Positions 9,066 through 18,400 of a stretch of 64,000 nucleotides of DNA are shown here, one piece after another; the stretch's first letter is position 1; each line of letters starts with the position of its first letter. Source of the DNA: Bacteroides sp. (GTDB lineage Bacteria; Bacteroidota; Bacteroidia; Bacteroidales; Muribaculaceae); the NCBI GenBank assembly GCA_014801225.1, contig JAAVEO010000038.1:26388-90387 (forward strand). Direction: 5' to 3'. A model generated the notes under the pieces. That model worked only from the letters and a program-made list of their open reading frames with translations. It ran no database searches and was not told the DNA's origin. Position numbers and translations under genes: made by a program.

Positions 9066-11007
9066 CACGGTTGACGGGAATGTGGCTAAAATAGCTGCGC
9101 TATTCCCTCATTGCGTCACTGAGCACAAAGGCAAGGACGGCACCGCCGAACTTGCCATTGACTTTGACAAACTTCGCGCAGAGTTGTCAAAGGATGTTCT
9201 CGACGAGGGCGAAGAACGCTATCAGTTCACTTGGCCTGATAAGCGTGCTGCTTCTCGTCTCGCAAATACGCCTACTGATAAGACTCTCCGTCCTGATGTA
9301 GAGGCCTCCAAAGATTTCTGGAACACAGAGAATCTTTATATTGAGGGCGACAATCTCGATGTGCTGAAAGTTCTCCGCGAGAACTATCTCGGCAAAATCA
9401 AAATGATCTACATTGACCCTCCCTATAATACCGGCAATGACTTCGTTTATAACGATGACTTCACACAGGGTAAGGAAGACTTCGAGGTAACCAGCGGACT
9501 TTTCGATGAGGATGGTAATCAAGTTCTTGACCCGATGCAACGCAATACCGAAGCCAACGGTCGTTTCCATACCGATTGGCTTAATATGATTTACCCCCGT
9601 CTGAAAATAGCCAGAGATTTGCTTACAGAAGATGGTGTAATTTTTATCTCAATTGGAGAGGAAGAAATCCATAATTTGAAAAAAGTTTCCGACGAAATTT
9701 TTGGTGCAGAAAATTTCAGAAACTCATTCATTACAAGACGATATGACAAAAATCTTAATCGTCAATTTATGGATGCGGGTCTTCAAACTTTTAATATCGG
9801 GTTTGAATATATATTGTGTTATTCAAAAAAGGCATTCTCTTTTACTCCAGTATTTAGAGAAGCCTCAGAAGAAAGACAATCATTTGGCTACTGGAAAGGA
9901 TTCTGGAATGATGCTGATAGACCTACTATGAGATATGACATATTAGGGTTTACTCCTGAAAAAGGTCAATGGAAGTGGAAGCAGGATGTTGCACAGGAAG
10001 CAGTTGAAAACTATAAGACTTATGTTGATAAGTTTAGCAATACCATGTCTCTTGAAGAATATTGGGAAAAAACGGGTAAATGTAAAAAATTCATTCGTCG
10101 AAACCCCAATGGGAAAGGTAAAAACGCCGGGGTTGAAAATTGGATTGCTCCGACCGATTCCGTTCTTCGTAATACAAACTGGTTAGATTTACTTGCTTCA
10201 AAAAATGATAGCACTACACAAGGTCTATTTGATTTTCCTAAAAATGTAGATGTAATCAAACTTATACTTGAGGCAGGAGCAGACAAGGAGGCAACAGTCC
10301 TAGACTTCTTCAGCGGAAGTGCCACGACTGCGCATGCCGTTATGAAACTCAACGCAGAGGACGGCGGCAAGCGTAAGTTCATAATGGTGCAGCTACCCGA
10401 AGTCACCAATGAAAAGAGCGAGGCTCGTAAGGCTGGCTATGAAACCATCTGCCAAATAGGAGAAGAGCGTATCCGCCGTGCTGGCGATAAGATTCTCACG
10501 AATCTTTTGTCTGGTGCTGGTAGAGTTGATGGAACAGGATATGGGTGTGGAATAGATAATTATGAAGAATATGTCGAATCAACAGGAGACCGTGTACTTG
10601 ACACCGGCTTCCGCGTCCTCAAACTTGACTCGTCGAATATGGAGGATGTGTTCTATACTCCTGAAGATTTCAACGAGCAGGATCTGTTTAACTACGTTGA
10701 CAATGTGAAGCCTGACCGCACGCCGCTTGATTTGCTGTTCCAAGTACTGCCCGAACTCGGCATCGAACTCTCCGCCAAGATTGAGGAGAAGGATGTCAAT
10801 GGTAAAAAGGTCTTTTTCGTTGACGGCACTTATCTCATCGCTACGTTCGACATCGAAGTAAACGAGTCCACTGTTACCGAAATAGCCAAAATGCAACCGC
10901 AATACTTCGTAATGCGTGATGCGTCTGCCGCCAACGATAACGTTCTCGATAACTTCGAGCAAATCTTCAAACATTATTCCCCCGACACTATCTGCAAAAT
11001 CTTGTAA
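9037..11007 (+). CDS. mod: Type III restriction-modification DNA methyltransferase (Mod), N6-adenine, beta class
   Basis: IYIDPPYNTGNDFVYNDDF (motif IV DPPY) followed later by VLDFFSGSATTAHAVM (motif I); canonical type III Mod N-terminus (GNVAKIAALFPHCVTE). Confidence 0.93.
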   Translation: MEKLRMKSLDTVDGNVAKIAALFPHCVTEHKGKDGTAELAIDFDKLRAELSKDVLDEGEERYQFTWPDKRAASRLANTPTDKTLRPDVEASKDFWNTENLYIEGDNLDVLKVLRENYLGKIKMIYIDPPYNTGNDFVYNDDFTQGKEDFEVTSGLFDEDGNQVLDPMQRNTEANGRFHTDWLNMIYPRLKIARDLLTEDGVIFISIGEEEIHNLKKVSDEIFGAENFRNSFITRRYDKNLNRQFMDAGLQTFNIGFEYILCYSKKAFSFTPVFREASEERQSFGYWKGFWNDADRPTMRYDILGFTPEKGQWKWKQDVAQEAVENYKTYVDKFSNTMSLEEYWEKTGKCKKFIRRNPNGKGKNAGVENWIAPTDSVLRNTNWLDLLASKNDSTTQGLFDFPKNVDVIKLILEAGADKEATVLDFFSGSATTAHAVMKLNAEDGGKRKFIMVQLPEVTNEKSEARKAGYETICQIGEERIRRAGDKILTNLLSGAGRVDGTGYGCGIDNYEEYVESTGDRVLDTGFRVLKLDSSNMEDVFYTPEDFNEQDLFNYVDNVKPDRTPLDLLFQVLPELGIELSAKIEEKDVNGKKVFFVDGTYLIATFDIEVNESTVTEIAKMQPQYFVMRDASAANDNVLDNFEQIFKHYSPDTICKIL

Positions 11008-11014
11008 GTCGCAA

Positions 11015-12229
11015 ATGGATAATACAAACCTGATTCGAAATATCATCTCAAATAATAATGATAATATCGCATTCTTGATAGGTAATGGCATCCATTACCA
11101 ATTCAAGGACTGTGAGTTACCGTGGGATGAACTATTAAAAAAGCTTTGGCGTGAGTATGTTGATGATAGGGATGCTCTATTAGGTGATATGTCATTGACT
11201 GAAATATATGATATCGTAGAAATGAGCGCTATAGAAAGGCACTGTGAGGAGGAGTACAAACGTTTAATAGAAGCTTTAAAAAGTCCTTCATCTACGGAAT
11301 TCAAGGATACTTTAGGCGATCCTCGGAAGGACTTGTCTCGAATAGTCCAAAATTTAGCCCAAAAATCGTCCAATACACCTTTCGATAATAAAAAAATAGA
11401 CCGTGAGATATTAGAAAAATTTCAGAAAACTAATCAAGAATGGGTTCATTTTTGTAGGGAATGGTGCCGTTCAAATATTGATGGTTATGAATCTCTCACT
11501 GATGAACAATGTGTAAATGAGTTGTTCTCCTTGTTAGAAAATTCTTCTAAGCAGCAAATATTTAGAAATTCTCTAAAAAGAGAGGTAGCAGAAATGTTCC
11601 CTTCAAAGAAAATTTACAAGTTAGCTGAGTGCATATCCTATATCAAAGGGTTAAATGTTCCTATTTTAACAACAAATTTCGATACTTATATGAGTGATTC
11701 CGTAGGAGCGAAACGCTTCATCAATAACACGGAAGATCAACTGTATAAGTTCACAGACTTTTACCCATGGAATGTTTATTATAGTAATAATAAACTAAAT
11801 GAAAATATATTGGATAATTTTGGAATATGGCATATTAATGGCATGACTGACTATCCAAGAAGTATCAGATTAGGCTTAAGTGACTATATGGGCTGTGTTG
11901 AGCGAGCACGAGTGATGATACAGGGAAATAACCTTAATGAATATTTCACTGGAAAAAGAAAATCAAATTGGAAAGGCTATAATACATGGCTGCACATTCT
12001 TTTCAATAAAAATCTTTTCATCTTTGGTCTCGCTTTGGAACAAAATGAAGTATTTCTTAGATGGTTGCTTATACAGCGGGCAAAGTATAGCCGTCTATAT
12101 AATCTCAACCTAAATGGTTGGTATATAGGCAAAGGTATACCGGAAGGGAAAAGATATTTTCTGGAATTTTTAGGATTTGAAGTTGTTGAGCTTTCGAATT
12201 ATAATGAACTTTATCAGGCATTGAAATAG
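11015..12229 (+). CDS. SIR2-like family protein (putative NAD+ hydrolysing defence effector)
   Basis: NDNIAFLIGNGIHYQF, VPILTTNFDTY, GIWHINGMTDYPRSIRLGLSDYMG, LFIFGLALEQNEVFLRWLL; start M at 11015, 8 nt after mod stop (the ORF track start at 10916 lies inside mod). Confidence 0.85.
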   Translation: MDNTNLIRNIISNNNDNIAFLIGNGIHYQFKDCELPWDELLKKLWREYVDDRDALLGDMSLTEIYDIVEMSAIERHCEEEYKRLIEALKSPSSTEFKDTLGDPRKDLSRIVQNLAQKSSNTPFDNKKIDREILEKFQKTNQEWVHFCREWCRSNIDGYESLTDEQCVNELFSLLENSSKQQIFRNSLKREVAEMFPSKKIYKLAECISYIKGLNVPILTTNFDTYMSDSVGAKRFINNTEDQLYKFTDFYPWNVYYSNNKLNENILDNFGIWHINGMTDYPRSIRLGLSDYMGCVERARVMIQGNNLNEYFTGKRKSNWKGYNTWLHILFNKNLFIFGLALEQNEVFLRWLLIQRAKYSRLYNLNLNGWYIGKGIPEGKRYFLEFLGFEVVELSNYNELYQALK

Positions 12230-15200
12230 ATGAAATTCAAATTTAAAATACAAGGCTATCAGACCGAGGCTGTCGATAATACAACTGCTATCTTCACCGG
12301 TCAACTTAATCGCGATAACACACACTACCGCCGCGACTTGGGTAAACTTACCGCAGGTACCATGCGCGAGATGCTTGACGATGACGGCTACCGCAATGCT
12401 GATATTGAGCTTTCTTCGAAGCAACTGCTCGATAATCTTCACTCCGTTCAGACTGCCGCCGGTGTGCCGCTCTCCAAATCTCTCAGCAAGATCGACGGCT
12501 TGGGTGCCGTCAACCTTGATGTCGAGATGGAGACAGGTACGGGTAAGACTTACGTATATATCAAGACGATGTTTGAACTTAACAAGCTCTACGGTTGGTC
12601 GAAGTTCATCATCGTTGTGCCGAGTATCGCTATCCGTGAGGGTGTAGCGAAATCCTTCCGTATGCTTGAAGATCACTTCATGGAGCAGTACGGAAAGAAA
12701 GCACGTTGGTTCGTCTATAACAGCTCGAACCTCAATCAACTCGATCAGTTCTCACAGGATGCAGGGCTTAACGTGATGATAATAAATACTCAGGCGTTTG
12801 CCTCCTCACTCAAAGAGGGAAGTCGGTCAAAGGAGAGCCGAATAATTTACTCGAAGCGTGACGAGTTCGCTTCGCGTCGTCCGATCGACGTGATTGCGGC
12901 CAACCGCCCGATTATCATAATGGACGAACCTCAAAGAATGGAGGGAGCTGCTACACAATCCGCTCTCAAAAAATTCAATCCCCTGTTCGTATTGAATTAT
13001 TCCGCTACCCACCGCACAAGACATGATACTGTCTATGCACTTGACGCTCTGGACGCTTACCGCGAGCGCCTTGTCAAGCGTATCAAAGTAATCGGTTTTG
13101 AACTTAAGAACCTACCGGGCACCAACGGCTACATGTATCTCGAAGATATAGTCCTGTCTTCAACCAAACCTCCGATGGCACGCATATCTATTGAAGTCAA
13201 GAACGCCGCCGGCGAACCTCGCCGCCATTTCAAGACCTTTGGAGTAGGGGATTCCCTTTTCATAGCCTCAAATGAATTGGAGGAATATCGTGGCTACGAT
13301 ATTGCTGAAATCAATCCCGGCACTGCCTCACATCCTGTAGGATTTGTAACGTTTACCAACGGCGTAACGCTGCGCAAAGGCGACATCATAGGCGAATCCA
13401 ACGAACTGCACATGCAGCGCGTTCAGATTCGCGAGACGATTAAGGCTCACTTCGAGAAGGAACGCCGGTTGTTCAAGAAAGGGATCAAGTGTCTCTCACT
13501 CTTCTTCATTGATGAAGTGGCGAAATACCGCAAGTATGACGAGAACGGCGAACCTGTCAAGGGCATATTCCAAACCATCTTTGAAGAGGAATATTCTCGC
13601 CTCGTCAATGAAGAGATCAATATCTTTGATGAGGAATACAATGAGTATCTGCGTCGTTTCAGTCCCTCTCAGACGCATCGCGGCTATTTCTCCATTGACA
13701 AGAAAGGGAAGATGGTTGATAGCAAGACCAAACGCGGTTCTGATGTCAGCGAGGAGGCCTCTGACTATGATCTAATTCTCCGGGATAAGGAGCGTCTGCT
13801 GAGTTTTGAAGAACCGACACGTTTCATCTTCTCACACTCCGCTCTGCGCGAGGGCTGGGACAATCCGAACGTATTCCAGATTTGCACACTGCGCCATAGT
13901 AATTCCACTACTACCAAACGTCAGGAGGTTGGGCGTGGCTTGCGTATAGCCGTTGACCGCAATGGTATCCGTCAGGATAAAGAACTGCTTGGCGATAACG
14001 TTCACGACATAAATGTGCTTACAGTGATCGCCAACGAGAGTTATGCAGATTTTACCGGTGGGTTGCAGAAGGAGACTCGTGAGGCTTTGCGTGAACGCGC
14101 CACGAAAGCATCTACCGACTATTTCAAGGGTAAGAGCATTACTCTCGACGGTCAGCCTCATATCGTTTCAGATACAGAGGCAAGCCGCATAATGATCTAC
14201 CTTGAAGATAATGGATATATAGACGATGCCGGTAACATCACCCCGAAGTACCATGCCGATGTAGCTGCTGAGGCTGTTGCTCCCTATGGTAAGCAACTTG
14301 AACCGATGGCAGAGGGCGTGACGCTGTTGATTAACTCTATCTTCGACCCGAATCTGCTTAAAGAGATGACAGGGGACGGAAACAAGACCAAATTGCCTGA
14401 GCCAAGACTTAACGCGAATTTCGCCAAGCCGGAATTTCAGGCACTTTGGAAGGCGATCAACCATCAATATGTATATACCGTAAGTTACGACACTGCCGAG
14501 TTGATCAATAATGCAATTCTGCACCTCAACACTGATGAATTGCAGGTGAGAAAACTAAGGTATATCAAGATAGTTGGCGAACAAGATAAAGAGAATGTTG
14601 ATGAATATGGAAATACGAAATCCACAACAGACGAATTGACGGATGTTTCCACATCAACCGTAAGATATGATCTTATCGGCCTGATTGCCAAGGGATCCAA
14701 TATCACGCGCCGAACTGCCGCCAAGATTCTTCAAGGGTTGTCTTACGCGAAGCTCGCCTTGTTCCGTAACAATCCCGAAGAATTTATCCGCAAAGTAGTT
14801 AAGATTATCCGAGAGCAGAAAGCGACTATGATAGTGGATCATATACACTATCATCTGACAGATGGCAAGTATGACTCCGATATCTTCACCGCTGTAAGCC
14901 GGGCAGACTTCGACAAAGCTGTTCAGACATCTAAACATATCACTGACTACGTTGTATCAGACAGTAAGGGTGAGCGGGATTTCGCCCACGATCTTGATGA
15001 AGCCGATGAAGTGGTTGTGTACGCAAAGTTGCCTCGATCGTTTGCTATCCCCACCCCGGTAGGTAATTATGCACCCGATTGGGCGATAGCGATGCAAAAA
15101 GGCGATGTAAAGCACATCTTCTTTATCGCCGAGACTAAAGGATCTCTACAGTCAATGCAAATAAGCGCCCTTGAGAATGCGAAGATTGATTGCTGCACAC

Positions 15201-15292
15201 AACTCTTCCGGGAAATTTCGACTGATAAAGTCAAGTATCATAAAGTCACCTGCTATCAAGACTTGATAGATGCAATGACATCTGTAAAATAA
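12230..15292 (+). CDS. res: Type III restriction endonuclease subunit (Res), DEAD/DEAH helicase plus PD-(D/E)XK
   Basis: VEMETGTGKTYVYIKT, IIIMDEPQRMEG, REGWDNPNVFQICTLR, C-terminal NYAPDWAIA...FFIAETKGS (PD..ExK). Confidence 0.93.
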   Translation: MKFKFKIQGYQTEAVDNTTAIFTGQLNRDNTHYRRDLGKLTAGTMREMLDDDGYRNADIELSSKQLLDNLHSVQTAAGVPLSKSLSKIDGLGAVNLDVEMETGTGKTYVYIKTMFELNKLYGWSKFIIVVPSIAIREGVAKSFRMLEDHFMEQYGKKARWFVYNSSNLNQLDQFSQDAGLNVMIINTQAFASSLKEGSRSKESRIIYSKRDEFASRRPIDVIAANRPIIIMDEPQRMEGAATQSALKKFNPLFVLNYSATHRTRHDTVYALDALDAYRERLVKRIKVIGFELKNLPGTNGYMYLEDIVLSSTKPPMARISIEVKNAAGEPRRHFKTFGVGDSLFIASNELEEYRGYDIAEINPGTASHPVGFVTFTNGVTLRKGDIIGESNELHMQRVQIRETIKAHFEKERRLFKKGIKCLSLFFIDEVAKYRKYDENGEPVKGIFQTIFEEEYSRLVNEEINIFDEEYNEYLRRFSPSQTHRGYFSIDKKGKMVDSKTKRGSDVSEEASDYDLILRDKERLLSFEEPTRFIFSHSALREGWDNPNVFQICTLRHSNSTTTKRQEVGRGLRIAVDRNGIRQDKELLGDNVHDINVLTVIANESYADFTGGLQKETREALRERATKASTDYFKGKSITLDGQPHIVSDTEASRIMIYLEDNGYIDDAGNITPKYHADVAAEAVAPYGKQLEPMAEGVTLLINSIFDPNLLKEMTGDGNKTKLPEPRLNANFAKPEFQALWKAINHQYVYTVSYDTAELINNAILHLNTDELQVRKLRYIKIVGEQDKENVDEYGNTKSTTDELTDVSTSTVRYDLIGLIAKGSNITRRTAAKILQGLSYAKLALFRNNPEEFIRKVVKIIREQKATMIVDHIHYHLTDGKYDSDIFTAVSRADFDKAVQTSKHITDYVVSDSKGERDFAHDLDEADEVVVYAKLPRSFAIPTPVGNYAPDWAIAMQKGDVKHIFFIAETKGSLQSMQISALENAKIDCCTQLFREISTDKVKYHKVTCYQDLIDAMTSVK

Positions 15293-15294
15293 AT

Positions 15295-15450
15295 ATGGAC
15301 GAGTTAGACAAATTTGATAAATACGACGGTAATCCGATTCATGATATGGTAGTTGATTATGACTACCATATCAATACCGGAGCATTTGCTTCCGGGTTCG
15401 GTGATACTGACCTTGACGACTACATCAACAATCTAAATGACTGGGATTAA
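15295..15450 (+). CDS. Small acidic 51-aa ORF in the defence operon (not in supplied ORF track)
   Basis: MDELDKFDKYDGNPIHDMVVDYDYHINTGAFASGFGDTDLDDYINNLNDWD*; 2 nt after res stop, 2 nt before next ATG. Confidence 0.7.
   Translation: MDELDKFDKYDGNPIHDMVVDYDYHINTGAFASGFGDTDLDDYINNLNDWD
15342..15373. repeat. Perfect 12-bp inverted repeat, 8-nt loop
   Basis: TGATATGGTAGT-TGATTATG-ACTACCATATCA. Confidence 0.85.
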
Positions 15451-15452
15451 AT

Positions 15453-18400
15453 ATGAAATTACTTAAATCCATATTCAGGACGCTTTTTTCAGAAGAAATA
15501 TCTTCACTTCAAAAGCAGATTCAGTCGAAGCAGGAGGCTTTGGCTGAAAAGGAAACAACCATTAGTGAACTCAGGCGCGGGCAGCGACGATTAGTTGCCA
15601 AGATAGATACCTGTCATCAGGAAATTTCCAATTTGAAAAATCAGGCAAATACACTTCGGGGAACAATATCAGCAAAGGACACCGAATTATCTGCCAAGAA
15701 TCAGAGAATAATTGTTCTTGACCGGACTCTGTCCGAAAAGAAATCCGAATCTGAGCACGATAAGGTGCTTATTAGTGATTATCGACAGCAAATTGACAGT
15801 CTTGAGGTTGCCAAGAAAGAATTAGAGCAACTTATTGAAAATCAAAAACAACTTATTCAAGAAAATGATACTCAGACTCAGCAATTAGAAAATAACCTAA
15901 GACTTGCGAAAGAACAACTCGAGAACTCAATCTCTCAGAAGTCAGCTCTTGAAACCAAATTGCAGGATTTGACTCAAAAAATAGGTGAGGCTCAAAGAAT
16001 CATATCTGAAACAGAGAAAGAGGTTATTGAAAAAAACGATAGTCTTCTTGCAAAAGAGACAGAATTGACGGAATTGAGAAAAGTCGAGAAGTCTCTTGAA
16101 GAAGAAGTGAACAGATTGACCGGCTCATTGTCTGAAAGCAATAGTCAGATGGATATTCTTACATCCAGAAATGATCTTTTAGAGGCTGACAAGCAAAAGC
16201 TGCAAGCTAAGCTTAATGAGCTTAAAAATCAATCTTTCGATGAGGAATTATTGACTGCTCTAAAAAATGATGTCAAGCAAAAACAAGAATACATATCCGG
16301 TCTTGAAGTAGACATTCAACATCTAAATGAAGAGCTTTCTTCCATCCGAAATAAGAATAGAGAATCGAATAATCTGCTCAATGAGAAAATACGTGAGTGC
16401 GATGATCTAAAGAAGGAATTGCAATCTATCTCCGCACAATATGAAGCAGTCCAAAGTACCGAAAAAGCTCTCGCACAAGCTAAAGCACGAATTGGAGAAC
16501 TGGAAAATGCATTAAAAAATGCCCCAACACTCAGTGAACTGATTAAACGAGACAAAGAAATTGAAAGGCTTAAATCTAAGATTAGGGAATATGAAATTAA
16601 AATAGCGGAATTATCGAAACCTACCTCCGATGAACCGGAACAAGAGCCTGTTCAGGCTGAGCCCTCAACTCAGACTGGTAAAAGTGAACCGAAGACAACC
16701 ACTAAGGCTCGGTACAGGAAATTTCATTTCCCATATCGAAAAAAAACGATTGCCCCATCAAAAGATGTTGTCACGGTAGATTTTCCTATAATCGAAAATG
16801 ATAACGTCTATTCTCAGACGGCCAGACTGATAGACAAGGTATTCAATCATCGTTCAAACTCTTTTATTACGGCTAACGATATATTCCTACACAAGTCTGT
16901 AGAAGAAATGTCGCGAATGAGATTTGAACTTGAAGAAGCATTGCGAACCGGAGTGCCCTACCTAACTTGTCCTTGTTGTGGGAATATGGTAAAAATATCA
17001 AGTCGTAGCGTCGGATTTGGATTAAAGAGCAAGGAAGTCCAATTCTTTACTCACGCTGTAAAGAATATCCCTTGCGATCTTAAAAGAGATAATTCCTATA
17101 CTGTAACTATCGATGATGGTGATAGAGACCAGAACGATTTTTCATATTTGAAAGAATTGAGGAATCTATTGGCTAATTCTTTAAGAACAGAACTTAGCCG
17201 TAGCAAAGGCTTATCTGATGTTAAAGATTGGGTGTATATAAACTCAGATGAGTTGCCAACAATGAAAAGGCGACTTGCAGATGTAACTGCAAGATACAAC
17301 GATATTGATGTTGTGTTCGAACTGGTTACACCCACCACTCATGTGGCTCGCGTACATGACCGGGATATTTTCTATCTGATCAACCGCAGACAGGTATTTT
17401 GGATTTTAGGTCTGGAGTCGATTGTTGATTACAATGAATTGAGACGTTCTGTTTCAAAGGATATTTTCTTCACTAACAAACGCAACGTATTTGTATTTGA
17501 CCTTGAAGCCCAGAAAGAATCGAAACGACGTGGGGAGTTGATGCTTAAGTGTAATTGGTTGGACGAAGATGGTGCATGGTATTATCAGATTGAGAAAAAT
17601 GGTAAGAATGGTATTCTAATATCACTTGATCAGATACATTTTGAACAAGATAGTTGCCGTCCATATTTTTATGATGCGGACGAGCCTTTCTACCTAAAAC
17701 ATCCTACAGCAGAACGACCTCTTAAACTATCAAGAGAGAAACTGAAAGAGGAGATCATTGATGCTTGGAATTACGAACAGCAACGAAATCGAGCCATTGA
17801 GGAAATGCTTAGAGAGAATCGTGGTGTAGAAGCATATTCCGATGGTGGTAAATGGGGCTTCAAGTTCGGAGATACAGTCTTCATTGAACCCGTTTTTGAT
17901 TCTAAGCCAATGATGCTTGGAGATTTTGCCAAGGTTGAAAAAGATAGCAAGTTCGGTGTAGTCAACAGATTTGGAGAATATAGATTGCAACCGGATAAGG
18001 ATAATGTTGTTCTTCTTCCTAACGGTTATATTCTATATGCTTCTAAGGAGAATTGGTATTTATTCGGGGTGATCGACCCTCTGACATCATTTGCCTCAAA
18101 TGATGAAGTGATTGTATCTACAATATCGAGACCTTCTTCTATCTATCACCTTACAATCGGGAAGTATCTCTTTAAGGGACAACAACCGGAAGAGTTCTAC
18201 TTTGTTGGTAACGAAATATTCAGAAAGAATAATAATTCCGGGAAATGGAGCCTTTGGCAGTCGAACGGAGAGAAAGTAACAGATGTATACTGGGATAGTA
18301 TTGAATTTACATCAGAGGATAACATTAAGGTCTCAATAAATGGACGAACCCAAATATTGGCACTTGATGGTACTGTCTTAGAGGAACAGAAATATAAATC

